A stretch of 64,000 bases of DNA from an uncultured Nioella sp. (GTDB taxonomy: Bacteria; Pseudomonadota; Alphaproteobacteria; Rhodobacterales; Rhodobacteraceae), in assembly GCA_947495575.1 (NCBI GenBank), contig CANLZL010000001.1:930001-994000 (forward strand), given 5' to 3'. Positions 1-7,428 of this stretch are shown piece by piece. The position numbers and the translations under genes were made by a program. Numbering within the stretch: the first letter of the stretch is position 1; each line of letters begins with the position of its first letter. The notes under the pieces were generated by a model. It worked only from the letters and a program-made list of their open reading frames with translations. It was not told where the DNA came from and ran no database searches.

Positions 1-276
1 GCGCTTTTGCGTGTCGCACAGGAGGGGCCTGTTCGCCAGATCCGCCCAATTGCCATCCATGGTGCGCCGGTGCCGCCTTGTGATTGCTATTGGCCCGTTT
101 TGGCCGGTGACCAACAGGTCGGCCATATCAGCAGCGCGGCCTGGTCACCTGACTTCAACACCAATGTCGCCATCGGGATGGTCCGGATGACCCATTGGAC
201 TGCCGAAACCGAGTTGGATGTGTTGACCCCCGATGGTCCGCGCGCGGCGACGGTTCAAGATGTATTTTGGAATTAA
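1..276 (+). CDS. dmdA: DMSP demethylase, 3' end only (partial)
   Basis: Only the last ~91 codons are in the window; the frame is open to base 1 and ends at TAA 274-276. The product is the C-terminal barrel of a GcvT-like (aminomethyltransferase-fold) protein. Segments such as VRQIRP, PPC, QVGHISSAAWSPDF, NVAIGMVRMTHW and the terminal TVQDVFW agree with the end of dimethylsulfoniopropionate demethylase as I remember it from Ruegeria. DmdA moves a methyl group from DMSP to tetrahydrofolate, giving methylmercaptopropionate, in the cytoplasm. The next gene, 11 bases on, is acuI; dmdA-acuI is a known operon in roseobacters and supports DmdA over a generic GcvT paralogue. The catalytic N-terminal part lies outside the window and cannot be checked. 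Confidence 0.82.
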   Translation, partial: ALLRVAQEGPVRQIRPIAIHGAPVPPCDCYWPVLAGDQQVGHISSAAWSPDFNTNVAIGMVRMTHWTAETELDVLTPDGPRAATVQDVFWN

Positions 277-287
277 GGAGCCATACC

Positions 288-1274
288 ATGAGAGCTTTGA
301 TTGTACGTAAAGAAGGCGACGAGAAACCGGTCGCTGCCGTGGAAGATATCAGCGAAGACATGTTGCCTGACGGCGAGGTAACCGTTGCGGTGGAGTTCTC
401 CACAGTGAATTACAAAGACGGTCTTTGCGTCGGGCCGGGTGGCGGCCTGGTCCGCAATTACCCGCATGTTCCCGGCATTGATTTTGCAGGCACGGTCGAA
501 AGCTCGTCCGACGATCGCTACAAACCCGGCGACAAGGTCGTGCTGACTGGCTGGCGCGTGGGCGAGGCCTATTGGGGCGGCTATGCTGAAAAGGCGCGGG
601 TTAAGGCAGATTGGCTTGTACCGCTGCCTGATGGATTAACCACACGGCAGGCGATGGCCGTTGGAACCGCTGGCTTCACCGCGATGCTGGCCGTTATGGC
701 ACTTGAGGATCATGGTCTGACACCAGACAAGGGCGAAGTGCTGGTAACCGGGGCCGCAGGTGGGGTTGGTTCGGTTGCGACAGCCATTCTGGCCGCCAAG
801 GGCTATGAGGTTGCAGGCGTGACTGGGCGCCCAGAGCAGGCCGATTACCTTAAGTCGCTTGGCGCTGCCCGGATCGTGCCACGCGAAGAGCTGAACGAGA
901 CCACCAAACGCCCGTTGGAGAAAGAAACCTGGGCCGGTTGTGTCGATGCAGTGGGCGGTGACATGTTGGCCCGCGTCTTGGGGCAGATGAAATACGGTGC
1001 CTCGGTCTCGGCCGTTGGGCTTGCTGGGGGTGCTGGCCTGCCTGCGACCGTCATTCCCTTTCTTTTGCGCGGCGTGAACCTGCTTGGCATCGACAGCGTC
1101 ATGCAGCCCTATGAAAACCGCCTGCGCGCATGGCAACGCGTGGCGTCCGATTTGCCAATGGATAAGCTTGAGGCAATGATACAGCCCGCAACACTTGAAG
1201 ACCTGCCAGAACTGGGTCGCGCGATCCTGAAGGGGGGCGTGCGCGGACGTGTTGTGGTCGATGTAAAGGCTTGA
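288..1274 (+). CDS. acuI: Acrylyl-CoA reductase (NADPH), YhdH/AcuI family
   Basis: 328 aa medium-chain reductase that converts acryloyl-CoA to propionyl-CoA, the detoxifying step for acrylate made from DMSP. Residues 38-46 (STVNYKDGL) and the nucleotide-binding GAAGGVG loop at 155-161 followed by a GRPEQ segment are typical of the YhdH/AcuI branch, which lacks the zinc ligands of alcohol dehydrogenases. The ATG at 288 is preceded by AAGGAG (275-280) at normal spacing; the open frame extends further upstream but would overlap dmdA. Co-transcription with dmdA is likely from the 11-base gap. A weak imperfect stem at 1282-1312 follows the gene. Confidence 0.92.
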   Translation: MRALIVRKEGDEKPVAAVEDISEDMLPDGEVTVAVEFSTVNYKDGLCVGPGGGLVRNYPHVPGIDFAGTVESSSDDRYKPGDKVVLTGWRVGEAYWGGYAEKARVKADWLVPLPDGLTTRQAMAVGTAGFTAMLAVMALEDHGLTPDKGEVLVTGAAGGVGSVATAILAAKGYEVAGVTGRPEQADYLKSLGAARIVPREELNETTKRPLEKETWAGCVDAVGGDMLARVLGQMKYGASVSAVGLAGGAGLPATVIPFLLRGVNLLGIDSVMQPYENRLRAWQRVASDLPMDKLEAMIQPATLEDLPELGRAILKGGVRGRVVVDVKA

Positions 1275-1435
1275 ACAAGATAACCGGCGGCTTGTTTCCA
1301 AGGTCGTCGGTTGCTACTCTGCCGGTGCGACCAAAAGGAGTGCTCTGCCAGTGATCACATAAACCTGACAGCAAGTGATGTCCCCTGAATGCAGGCGGAC
1401 AACAGGTTTATTCAATGATTGCAAAAGGGTTTCCG

Positions 1436-1966
1436 ATGCAACCTATCATCTATGACGTTGCCGTTTCGATTGACGGTTTTATTTCTGGTCCTCAAGGGGA
1501 CATTTCCGGCTTTTCCCATAAAGGCGAGGTGGTCGACGATTACATGGCGCGTCTTGCGACCTACGGCACGGCGCTTATGGGCCGGGCCACTTATGAATTT
1601 GGCTACCAATATGGGCTTTTGCCCGGTGCCAATCCTTATCCTAATATGCGCTCATACGTGGTTTCCAGTGGGATCGACTTACCGAAAGAGTCCGTTGTTT
1701 CGCTGCTGCGCAACCCGACACCACAGAATTTCGAGAGTATCCGAAATAAGGGGAACGCACCGATCTACTTGTGTGGCGGCGGTGACTTTGCCGGTTGGAT
1801 GCTACGCCACGGGCTGATCTCCAGGCTAAGGCTCAAGCGGGCTCCAATTTTGCTTGGCTCGGGCGTGCCGCTTTTTTCGGGCGACCTGCCAAAGATATCG
1901 GCTCGGTTGTTGAGCGAGAAATCCTATGGCGATGGAACGCTCTATCAGGAGTTTGATCTTGCCTGA
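1436..1966 (+). CDS. Dihydrofolate reductase/RibD C-terminal-like family protein
   Basis: 176 aa protein of the DHFR-fold family related to the RibD C-terminal domain. The opening (VAVSIDGFISGPQGD), the central LMGRATYEFG segment and the late YLCGGGDFAGWML and PILLGSGVPLF segments are the usual landmarks of this family. Most members are uncharacterised NADPH-dependent reductases and not the housekeeping FolA, so no substrate is assigned. Start: ATG 1436 is favoured because AAAAGGG lies 6-7 bases ahead; an in-frame ATG at 1415 would add 7 residues and has no good ribosome site. It stands alone, with two GC-rich hairpins directly behind it. Confidence 0.75.
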   Translation: MQPIIYDVAVSIDGFISGPQGDISGFSHKGEVVDDYMARLATYGTALMGRATYEFGYQYGLLPGANPYPNMRSYVVSSGIDLPKESVVSLLRNPTPQNFESIRNKGNAPIYLCGGGDFAGWMLRHGLISRLRLKRAPILLGSGVPLFSGDLPKISARLLSEKSYGDGTLYQEFDLA

Positions 1967-2026
1967 CCGGGGACGCGCCCCGGCGACCTCCGGCCTGCCT
2001 GGCTAAGTGTGGGCCGGAGATTTTGA
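1967..2026 (+). terminator. Two tandem GC hairpins, probable terminator
   Basis: The first hairpin (CCGGGG, 5-base loop, CCCCGG; 1967-1983) starts on the base after the stop codon. The second has an 8-bp perfect stem (CTCCGGCC 1988-1995 with GGCCGGAG 2012-2019, 16-base loop) and is followed by ATTTTGATTT. The second is the better rho-independent terminator; together they separate the DHFR-like gene from the photolyase cluster. Confidence 0.55.
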
Positions 2027-2084
2027 TTTATCACCTTGACCGGTTTCCCCCCTGCTTTAGCTGCAAAGGAAGGGAAGGAATTTT

Positions 2085-3458
2085 ATGGCAAACGACCTCA
2101 CGATTTACTGGATGCGGCGCGATTTTCGATTGCGCGATAACCCCGCCTTGGACTCCATTTCGGGGCCGGTATTGCCCGTGTTTATCCGCGACTTTGCAGT
2201 CGACACGCTTGGTGCGGCCCCGAAATTCCGGTTGGCACGGGCAATTGAGCAGTTTTCCAAGAACCTTTCAGACGATGGTGGCCAATTGCTGCTGCGCAGT
2301 GGCGATGCATTGGAGGTATTGCAGGATCTGATCAGGGAAACGGGGGCGACCCGGGTTGTTTGGAATAGGCTTTATGATCCTTCCGCGCGCACGCGGGATG
2401 CCGCAATAAAACGCGCATTAAAGGATGAGGGGATCGCCGTTGAAAGTTTCAACGCGCATCTCCTGTTTGAGCCCTGGACGGTGGAAACGGGGACCGGCGG
2501 ACCATATCGCGTGTATTCGCCATTCTGGCGCGCGGTCCGAAATCGCGACGTCGCCAGTGTCTCGGCCAAACCATCGCTGCAATGGCCCGCACATTATCCA
2601 AGATCAGAGGCATTAAGAAACTGGGGTCTGGACACCGCAATGAATAGGGGCGCCGTGGTCGTTGCACCACATCTTTTGCTGGGGGAAGGCGCGGCGGCAA
2701 GTAGGCTGGACCAGTTTCTTGAGCGAAAAATAGACGGTTACAAAGCTGATCGGGATCAGCTGCATCTTGATGCCTGCTCTGGGTTATCAGAGCCGCTAAG
2801 TCTTGGTGAAATCGGGCCGCGCCAGATTTGGCACAAGGCGTGGGCCGCAATGGAAGCGGGTGCAAGCGGGGCCGAGCATTTTTTGAAAGAACTTGTTTGG
2901 CGTGAATTTGCCTATCACCTGATGTTTCACACGCCCCGTATTTTGACCGATAACTGGCGCGATGGCTGGGATCACTTTCCGTGGCAAGGGGCTGGCGAAG
3001 CATCTCGCCGGTGGCAGCAGGGCCAAACCGGAGTTGGCGTCATCGATGCCGCACAGCGGGAACTTTATGTAACAGGCCGCATGCATAACCGGGCTCGGAT
3101 GCTGGTCGCATCATACCTGACCAAGCATTTGATGGTGGATTGGCGGGTCGGCCTGCGCTGGTTTGAGGAAACACTTGTTGATTGGGACCCGGCCTCGAAC
3201 GCGATGGGGTGGCAATGGGTTGCGGGGTCCGGCCCGGATGCATCACCATTTTTTCGGATTTTTAACCCTGAAACGCAGGCCGAAAAGTTTGATCGTGAAG
3301 GGCGTTATCGCGCGTTCTGGCTAGACGGTGACGGCGCAGCCGCGTTCCACGAGGCACGACCGATATCGTGGCAGATAGAGGATTCTGCCGCCCAAATGAT
3401 CAGCCTGGCAGAGGGTCGCACCCGCGCTTTGGCCGCCTATGAAACCGTAAAGCGTTAA
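2085..3458 (+). CDS. phrB: Deoxyribodipyrimidine photolyase (cryptochrome/photolyase family)
   Basis: 457 aa, normal length for a class I CPD photolyase. The enzyme uses light, FADH- and an antenna cofactor to split cyclobutane pyrimidine dimers. The N-terminal domain begins IYWMRRDFRLRDNPAL, the classic photolyase start. Near the C-terminus (~365-400) the FAD-pocket stretch WDPASNAMGWQWVAGSG followed by PDASPFFRIFNP is clear, as is the TGRMHNRARM helix. The start has a strong purine-rich site (AAGGAAGGGAAGGAA) just upstream. The next gene, a cyclopropane synthase family member, begins 59 bases later. In R. sphaeroides phr and cfa genes are targets of the singlet-oxygen sigma factor RpoE; I could not see a convincing RpoE box here. 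Confidence 0.93.
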   Translation: MANDLTIYWMRRDFRLRDNPALDSISGPVLPVFIRDFAVDTLGAAPKFRLARAIEQFSKNLSDDGGQLLLRSGDALEVLQDLIRETGATRVVWNRLYDPSARTRDAAIKRALKDEGIAVESFNAHLLFEPWTVETGTGGPYRVYSPFWRAVRNRDVASVSAKPSLQWPAHYPRSEALRNWGLDTAMNRGAVVVAPHLLLGEGAAASRLDQFLERKIDGYKADRDQLHLDACSGLSEPLSLGEIGPRQIWHKAWAAMEAGASGAEHFLKELVWREFAYHLMFHTPRILTDNWRDGWDHFPWQGAGEASRRWQQGQTGVGVIDAAQRELYVTGRMHNRARMLVASYLTKHLMVDWRVGLRWFEETLVDWDPASNAMGWQWVAGSGPDASPFFRIFNPETQAEKFDREGRYRAFWLDGDGAAAFHEARPISWQIEDSAAQMISLAEGRTRALAAYETVKR

Positions 3459-3517
3459 TTTCCTTGCACAATGGCAATGTGCCCGGCCATGATGAAGTGA
3501 CGGACAGGGGACTGAGA

Positions 3518-4729
3518 ATGAGCGTTTTGACGGATGTGGCCGGTCAGGCCAACCTGCCGCGCTATTTTGCGCAATGCTTTGAAACGATGAAAAAGCTGCG
3601 CCATGGGCGGATCGAATTTCATCTGCCTGATGGCCGCGTGTTTCGCGTTGAGGGCGACCGGCCCGGACCTGTCGGGATTTGCGAGGTTCACGATCCGGAT
3701 ATTTTTGCACGCCTGATACGTGAGGGCGATCTAGGGTTCTGCGATGCCTATCTTGAAGGCGGCTGGAGCACACCGGATCTGCAAGCCCTGATGGATGCGG
3801 TGCATGCCGATAATGATGATGTGTATGACGGGTTCGCCGGGCTTGGTCTGTTGCGTGCCTATGAGAAATTGCGTCACTGGATGAACAGCAATTCACGCGG
3901 ACAGGCGCGCAAGAACATCTCGTATCATTATGATCTGGGGAATGAGTTCTATCAGCTATGGCTGGACGATAGCATGACCTATTCCTCGGCCCTGTTCGAA
4001 ACCGGTCAGGAATCAACCGAGGCGGCGCAGCGCCGGAAATATGAGGCTCTGGTCGACGCAATGGGCGTCCAACCGGGCGATCACGTTCTGGAAATTGGCT
4101 GTGGCTGGGGGGGATTTGCTGAATACGCAGCAGGCGAGCGTGGGCTGAAGGTCACGGGATTGACGATTTCTCAGGAACAGCATGATTACGCCGTGGCCCG
4201 ACTGGCCAAGGCAGGGCTCGCCGATCAGGTTGAAATCAAGTTGCAGGACTATCGCGACGTGGATGGCCAATATGATGGCATTGCGTCAATTGAAATGTTC
4301 GAGGCAGTCGGTGAGCGATATTGGCCTATATATTTCAATGTTTTACGGGAAAGGCTTAAACCCGGCAGGCAGGCCGCCCTGCAAATAATTACTGTGCAAG
4401 ACAAGCGTTGGGACGTCTACAAACGCGGCGTCGATTTTATCCAGAAGTACATTTTTCCCGGCGGGATGTTGCCGTGCCCATCGGTCTTGCGGCATCAGAT
4501 TGAAAAGGCTGGCTTAAGTGTTTCCGGCTCGCGCGAGTTCGGGCAAAGCTATTCTCAGACTCTGCGCAGGTGGCACGCGACCTTTAATGAGAAATGGGAC
4601 GATGTTGCCGCGCTTGGCTTTGACGATCGATTTCGCCGAATGTGGAATTTTTACCTTACAAGCTGCGCTGCAAGCTTTCACTATGCAAACTCAGACGTTA
4701 CTCAGATTACGGTCGCCAAACCGAGGTAA
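3518..4729 (+). CDS. cfa: Cyclopropane-fatty-acyl-phospholipid synthase family methyltransferase
   Basis: 403 aa SAM-dependent enzyme of the CFA synthase family, which methylates or cyclopropanates unsaturated acyl chains in membrane phospholipids. The SAM loop VLEIGCGWGGFAEYAA is near residue 190, preceded by the family's NISYHYDLGNEFYQLWLD and DDSMTYSSALFE; later FIQKYIFPGGMLP and a C-terminal SYSQTLRRW-type segment are also family landmarks. The ATG at 3518 (MSVLTDV) sits behind GACAGGGGACTGAGA; an ATG at 3464 would add 18 unlikely residues. It lies in one run with photolyase and trgA (3-base gap), suggesting a shared stress transcript. Which acyl product it makes cannot be read from the sequence. 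Confidence 0.9.
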   Translation: MSVLTDVAGQANLPRYFAQCFETMKKLRHGRIEFHLPDGRVFRVEGDRPGPVGICEVHDPDIFARLIREGDLGFCDAYLEGGWSTPDLQALMDAVHADNDDVYDGFAGLGLLRAYEKLRHWMNSNSRGQARKNISYHYDLGNEFYQLWLDDSMTYSSALFETGQESTEAAQRRKYEALVDAMGVQPGDHVLEIGCGWGGFAEYAAGERGLKVTGLTISQEQHDYAVARLAKAGLADQVEIKLQDYRDVDGQYDGIASIEMFEAVGERYWPIYFNVLRERLKPGRQAALQIITVQDKRWDVYKRGVDFIQKYIFPGGMLPCPSVLRHQIEKAGLSVSGSREFGQSYSQTLRRWHATFNEKWDDVAALGFDDRFRRMWNFYLTSCAASFHYANSDVTQITVAKPR

Positions 4730-4732
4730 GCC

Positions 4733-5188
4733 ATGCCCACCGCCGCCAAACTTGTCGCTGCCATCTTATTCACAGTGATTGCTGTTGCGGCTGCGCTGGC
4801 ATTTAAGATGGCCGATACTCAGATCCTGCCGGCTCAATTAACGGTCCCGTTTTATCTACCCATCATGGCGGCTTTGGGTATTTGGCAGGGCTGGATGACA
4901 ATGGGCAGGAATGCGGGCGGTGGCTGGGTTCATGCGATTAATACCGGGGTAAGAACTTCCTTCCAAATCGGGCTATTGGGCATCATCGTTTTTGGGCTGC
5001 TAGAGATGTTCGACCGATCGACGCGCCTGTATTACGACGGGCCGGGCGAGGCGGTCATCGCGGCAATGGATTTGTTTATGGAATATGGGCTGACCGTCGT
5101 GACTAGCGTGAACAGTATGATCGTGTTGTTTGGTGGCGGGGTAATTGCGGCTTTGATTGTTGAAATTACGGGCAGAAGATGGAGCTGA
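4733..5188 (+). CDS. trgA: TrgA family integral membrane protein
   Basis: 151 aa hydrophobic protein with about four membrane segments (roughly 5-24, 36-53, 74-93 and 118-145). It matches the TrgA family by its MPTAAKL start, LGIWQGWMTMGR loop, FDRSTRLYYDGP segment and MEYGL ending, and by its neighbours: trgB and cysK follow in the order described for the R. sphaeroides tellurite-resistance locus. The molecular activity of TrgA is unknown. It starts 3 bases after the cfa stop, so it is probably translated from the same message. Confidence 0.85.
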   Translation: MPTAAKLVAAILFTVIAVAAALAFKMADTQILPAQLTVPFYLPIMAALGIWQGWMTMGRNAGGGWVHAINTGVRTSFQIGLLGIIVFGLLEMFDRSTRLYYDGPGEAVIAAMDLFMEYGLTVVTSVNSMIVLFGGGVIAALIVEITGRRWS

Positions 5189-5198
5189 TCTTGTCAAT

Positions 5199-6335
5199 AT
5201 GACTGATTTATTTCTTTTTGGAACATTGTGTTACAAACCATTATTAAAGTTAGTTTTAGGGTATGATCCCAAATTGGAACCCGGTCAGATCGCCGGGTTT
5301 CGATCTGTTTGGGCCAAGGGAGAAAGCTTCCCGATGTTGGTTGCTGATCCGTCTGGCTCGGCCGCCGGGCTGCTGGTCAAGGGACTCAGCAGTGTCGATA
5401 TGGCGCGATTGGATTTTTATGAGGCGGCATTTGATTTCGAGTTACGAAGCTGCGCGATAACCACCCCAGCTGGCGCGACAAGCGCCCAGGTCTATTTCCC
5501 CGTTGATCCGCCATGGGAGGTGGGCGACGCGTGGGAATTGCAAGATTGGGTGGGCCGATGGGGCCAGATCACGTTGCTGGCCGCGGCAGAGGTCATGCGC
5601 GCCTACGGGAAGGAAGATGCCAAAGACGTGGCGCGGCGATTTCCCATTATTCGCGCCCGTGCGCAATCTCGCCATGCGGCCTCCCAACGCCGACGTCCGG
5701 CTCTGCACTCATCAGATTTCCGAAGTGACAGGGATATCGAAATCCTGCGCCAATCCCATCCCTATGAGAATTTCTTCGCGGTTTCTGAGACTTATGCAAA
5801 ATTTCGTCAGTTCGATGGAACCTGGGCCGAAACTGGGCAGCGCGCCATCTTTCATGCTGCTGACGCCGTAACGGTCCTTCCTTATGATCCGGTCCGCGAT
5901 GCGGTCATGCTGGTCGAACAGATCAGAGTTGGCGTTTTGGTTCAAGGGGAACACCAACCCTGGCTGCTTGAACCAATCGCGGGAATTGTAGATTTTGGCG
6001 AGTCTTATGAAAAAACCGCCCATCGCGAGGCACTGGAAGAAGCGCATATCACCCTGAAATCCCTTCATAAAATCGCAGAGTACTACCCAACGCCCGGCGG
6101 GGTTGCGCAATATCTTGTGTCCTATTTGGGATTGGCTGATCTGCCGGAGGATGCGCGCCGCGTTGGTGGGCTGATGTCTGAGGGTGAGAATATTCGTAAC
6201 CTGGTTGTGTCCTTCGATGACCTTATGAAAATGCTGGAAAGCGGAGAGATTGCAAATGCACCCTTGGTCCTCTCGGCTCAATGGCTGGCACTAAATCGTG
6301 AAAAGCTACGTCGCGATGCGGGGCAATCTGCTTGA
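5199..6335 (+). CDS. trgB: TrgB: gamma-glutamylcyclotransferase-like plus Nudix hydrolase fusion
   Basis: 378 aa. Residues 1 to ~140 begin MTDLFLFGTLCYKPLL, the AIG2/GGCT-like fold start, and the C-terminal ~200 residues are a Nudix domain of the ADP-ribose pyrophosphatase type. The Nudix box runs from GIVDFGESYE to REALEEAHI: G-x5-E-x7-REXXEE is intact, but the glycine normally near the end of the box is histidine. In R. sphaeroides trgB with trgA and cysK contributes to tellurite resistance; the substrate is not known. ATG 5199 is preferred over an upstream TTG at 5157 that would run into trgA. The ribosome site is weak (GGAG about 14 bases away), so translation may be coupled to trgA. Confidence 0.87.
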   Translation: MTDLFLFGTLCYKPLLKLVLGYDPKLEPGQIAGFRSVWAKGESFPMLVADPSGSAAGLLVKGLSSVDMARLDFYEAAFDFELRSCAITTPAGATSAQVYFPVDPPWEVGDAWELQDWVGRWGQITLLAAAEVMRAYGKEDAKDVARRFPIIRARAQSRHAASQRRRPALHSSDFRSDRDIEILRQSHPYENFFAVSETYAKFRQFDGTWAETGQRAIFHAADAVTVLPYDPVRDAVMLVEQIRVGVLVQGEHQPWLLEPIAGIVDFGESYEKTAHREALEEAHITLKSLHKIAEYYPTPGGVAQYLVSYLGLADLPEDARRVGGLMSEGENIRNLVVSFDDLMKMLESGEIANAPLVLSAQWLALNREKLRRDAGQSA

Positions 6336-6393
6336 AACAGCCCGCGCGCACCCCTATTCCTCGTTTGGTACGAAAGCGCAGGAGTAGCCGGGC

Positions 6394-7422
6394 ATGACAA
6401 TCAAGAAAGATCTCGCCGCATCTGTTGGCAATACGCCACTGATCCGGTTGAACGCGGTTAGCGAGGCAACAGGGTGCGAGATCCTTGGCAAGGCTGAGTT
6501 CATGAACCCCGGCCAATCTGTCAAAGATAGGGCCGCCCTTTATATTATCCGCGACGCGGTCGCGCGGGGCGACCTGAAGCCTGGCGGGACCATCGTTGAA
6601 GGAACCGCTGGCAATACCGGGATCGGCCTGTCACTGGTTGGCGCCTCGATGGGGTTCAAGACCGTCATCGTGATTCCTGAGACGCAAAGTCAGGAAAAGA
6701 AGGACATGATCAAACTGGCCGGTGCCGAATTGGTTCAAGTTCCTGCGGCACCCTACAAGAACCCGAATAACTACGTGCGCTATTCCGAACGTTTGGCCAA
6801 TGAGCTTGCAAAGACTGAGCCCAATGGTGCGGTTTGGGCCAACCAATTTGACAATGTCGCCAATCGTCAGGCGCATCTGGAAACAACCGGGCCCGAGATT
6901 TGGGATCAAACTGGCGGCAAGGTTGACGGGTTCATCTGTGCCGTCGGCTCCGGCGGGACCATCGCAGGTGTCGGCATGGCGCTGCAGCCCAAGGGGGTCA
7001 AAATTGGTCTGGCTGACCCAGATGGCTCTGGCGTTTACAACTTTTACACGACCGGCGCGTTCGGATCCGAAGGTGGGTCGATCACCGAAGGGATCGGACA
7101 GGGGCGCGAGACCGAAAACCTCAAAGGCTTCCGTCCCGATATGTCTTACAAAATATCGGATGCCGAGGCTTTGCCCTATGTCTACGACCTTTTGGCGGAT
7201 GAGGGGATTTGTCTTGGCGGGTCTTCTGCCATCAACATAGCAGGCGCCGTGCGCATGGCAAATGAGATGGGACCCGGGCACACCATCGTGACCGTTCTGT
7301 GCGACTACGGCACGCGGTATCAGTCGAAAATGTTTAATGCCAGTTTCCTGCGTGAAAAGGGCCTGCCTGTTCCAGCATGGCTAGAGGCCGAGCCGCGCGA
7401 TCTGCCATCGGTCTTCGAGTAG
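6394..7422 (+). CDS. cysK: Cysteine synthase (O-acetylserine sulfhydrylase), PLP enzyme
   Basis: 342 aa fold-type II PLP enzyme. It condenses O-acetylserine with sulfide to give cysteine. The PLP lysine is K44 in NPGQSVKDRAA and the phosphate-binding GTAGNTG loop is at 70-76; the substrate loop and the GSGGTIAGVG loop are both present. GGGAAT-type ribosome site is absent, but AGGAGTAGCCGGGC lies just before ATG 6394. Its place behind trgAB fits the R. sphaeroides tellurite locus, where cysK is part of the resistance region: tellurite and oxidative stress consume thiols. It is followed after 6 bases by the MscS-type gene. Confidence 0.95.
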   Translation: MTIKKDLAASVGNTPLIRLNAVSEATGCEILGKAEFMNPGQSVKDRAALYIIRDAVARGDLKPGGTIVEGTAGNTGIGLSLVGASMGFKTVIVIPETQSQEKKDMIKLAGAELVQVPAAPYKNPNNYVRYSERLANELAKTEPNGAVWANQFDNVANRQAHLETTGPEIWDQTGGKVDGFICAVGSGGTIAGVGMALQPKGVKIGLADPDGSGVYNFYTTGAFGSEGGSITEGIGQGRETENLKGFRPDMSYKISDAEALPYVYDLLADEGICLGGSSAINIAGAVRMANEMGPGHTIVTVLCDYGTRYQSKMFNASFLREKGLPVPAWLEAEPRDLPSVFE

Positions 7423-7428
7423 CTCGGG

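Noticed and set aside
2036-2064. TTGACC ... TTTAGC as an RpoE or RpoH promoter for the photolyase
   Set aside because: The -35 differs from the RpoE TGATCC box and no -10 box fits at the right spacing, so I did not annotate it.
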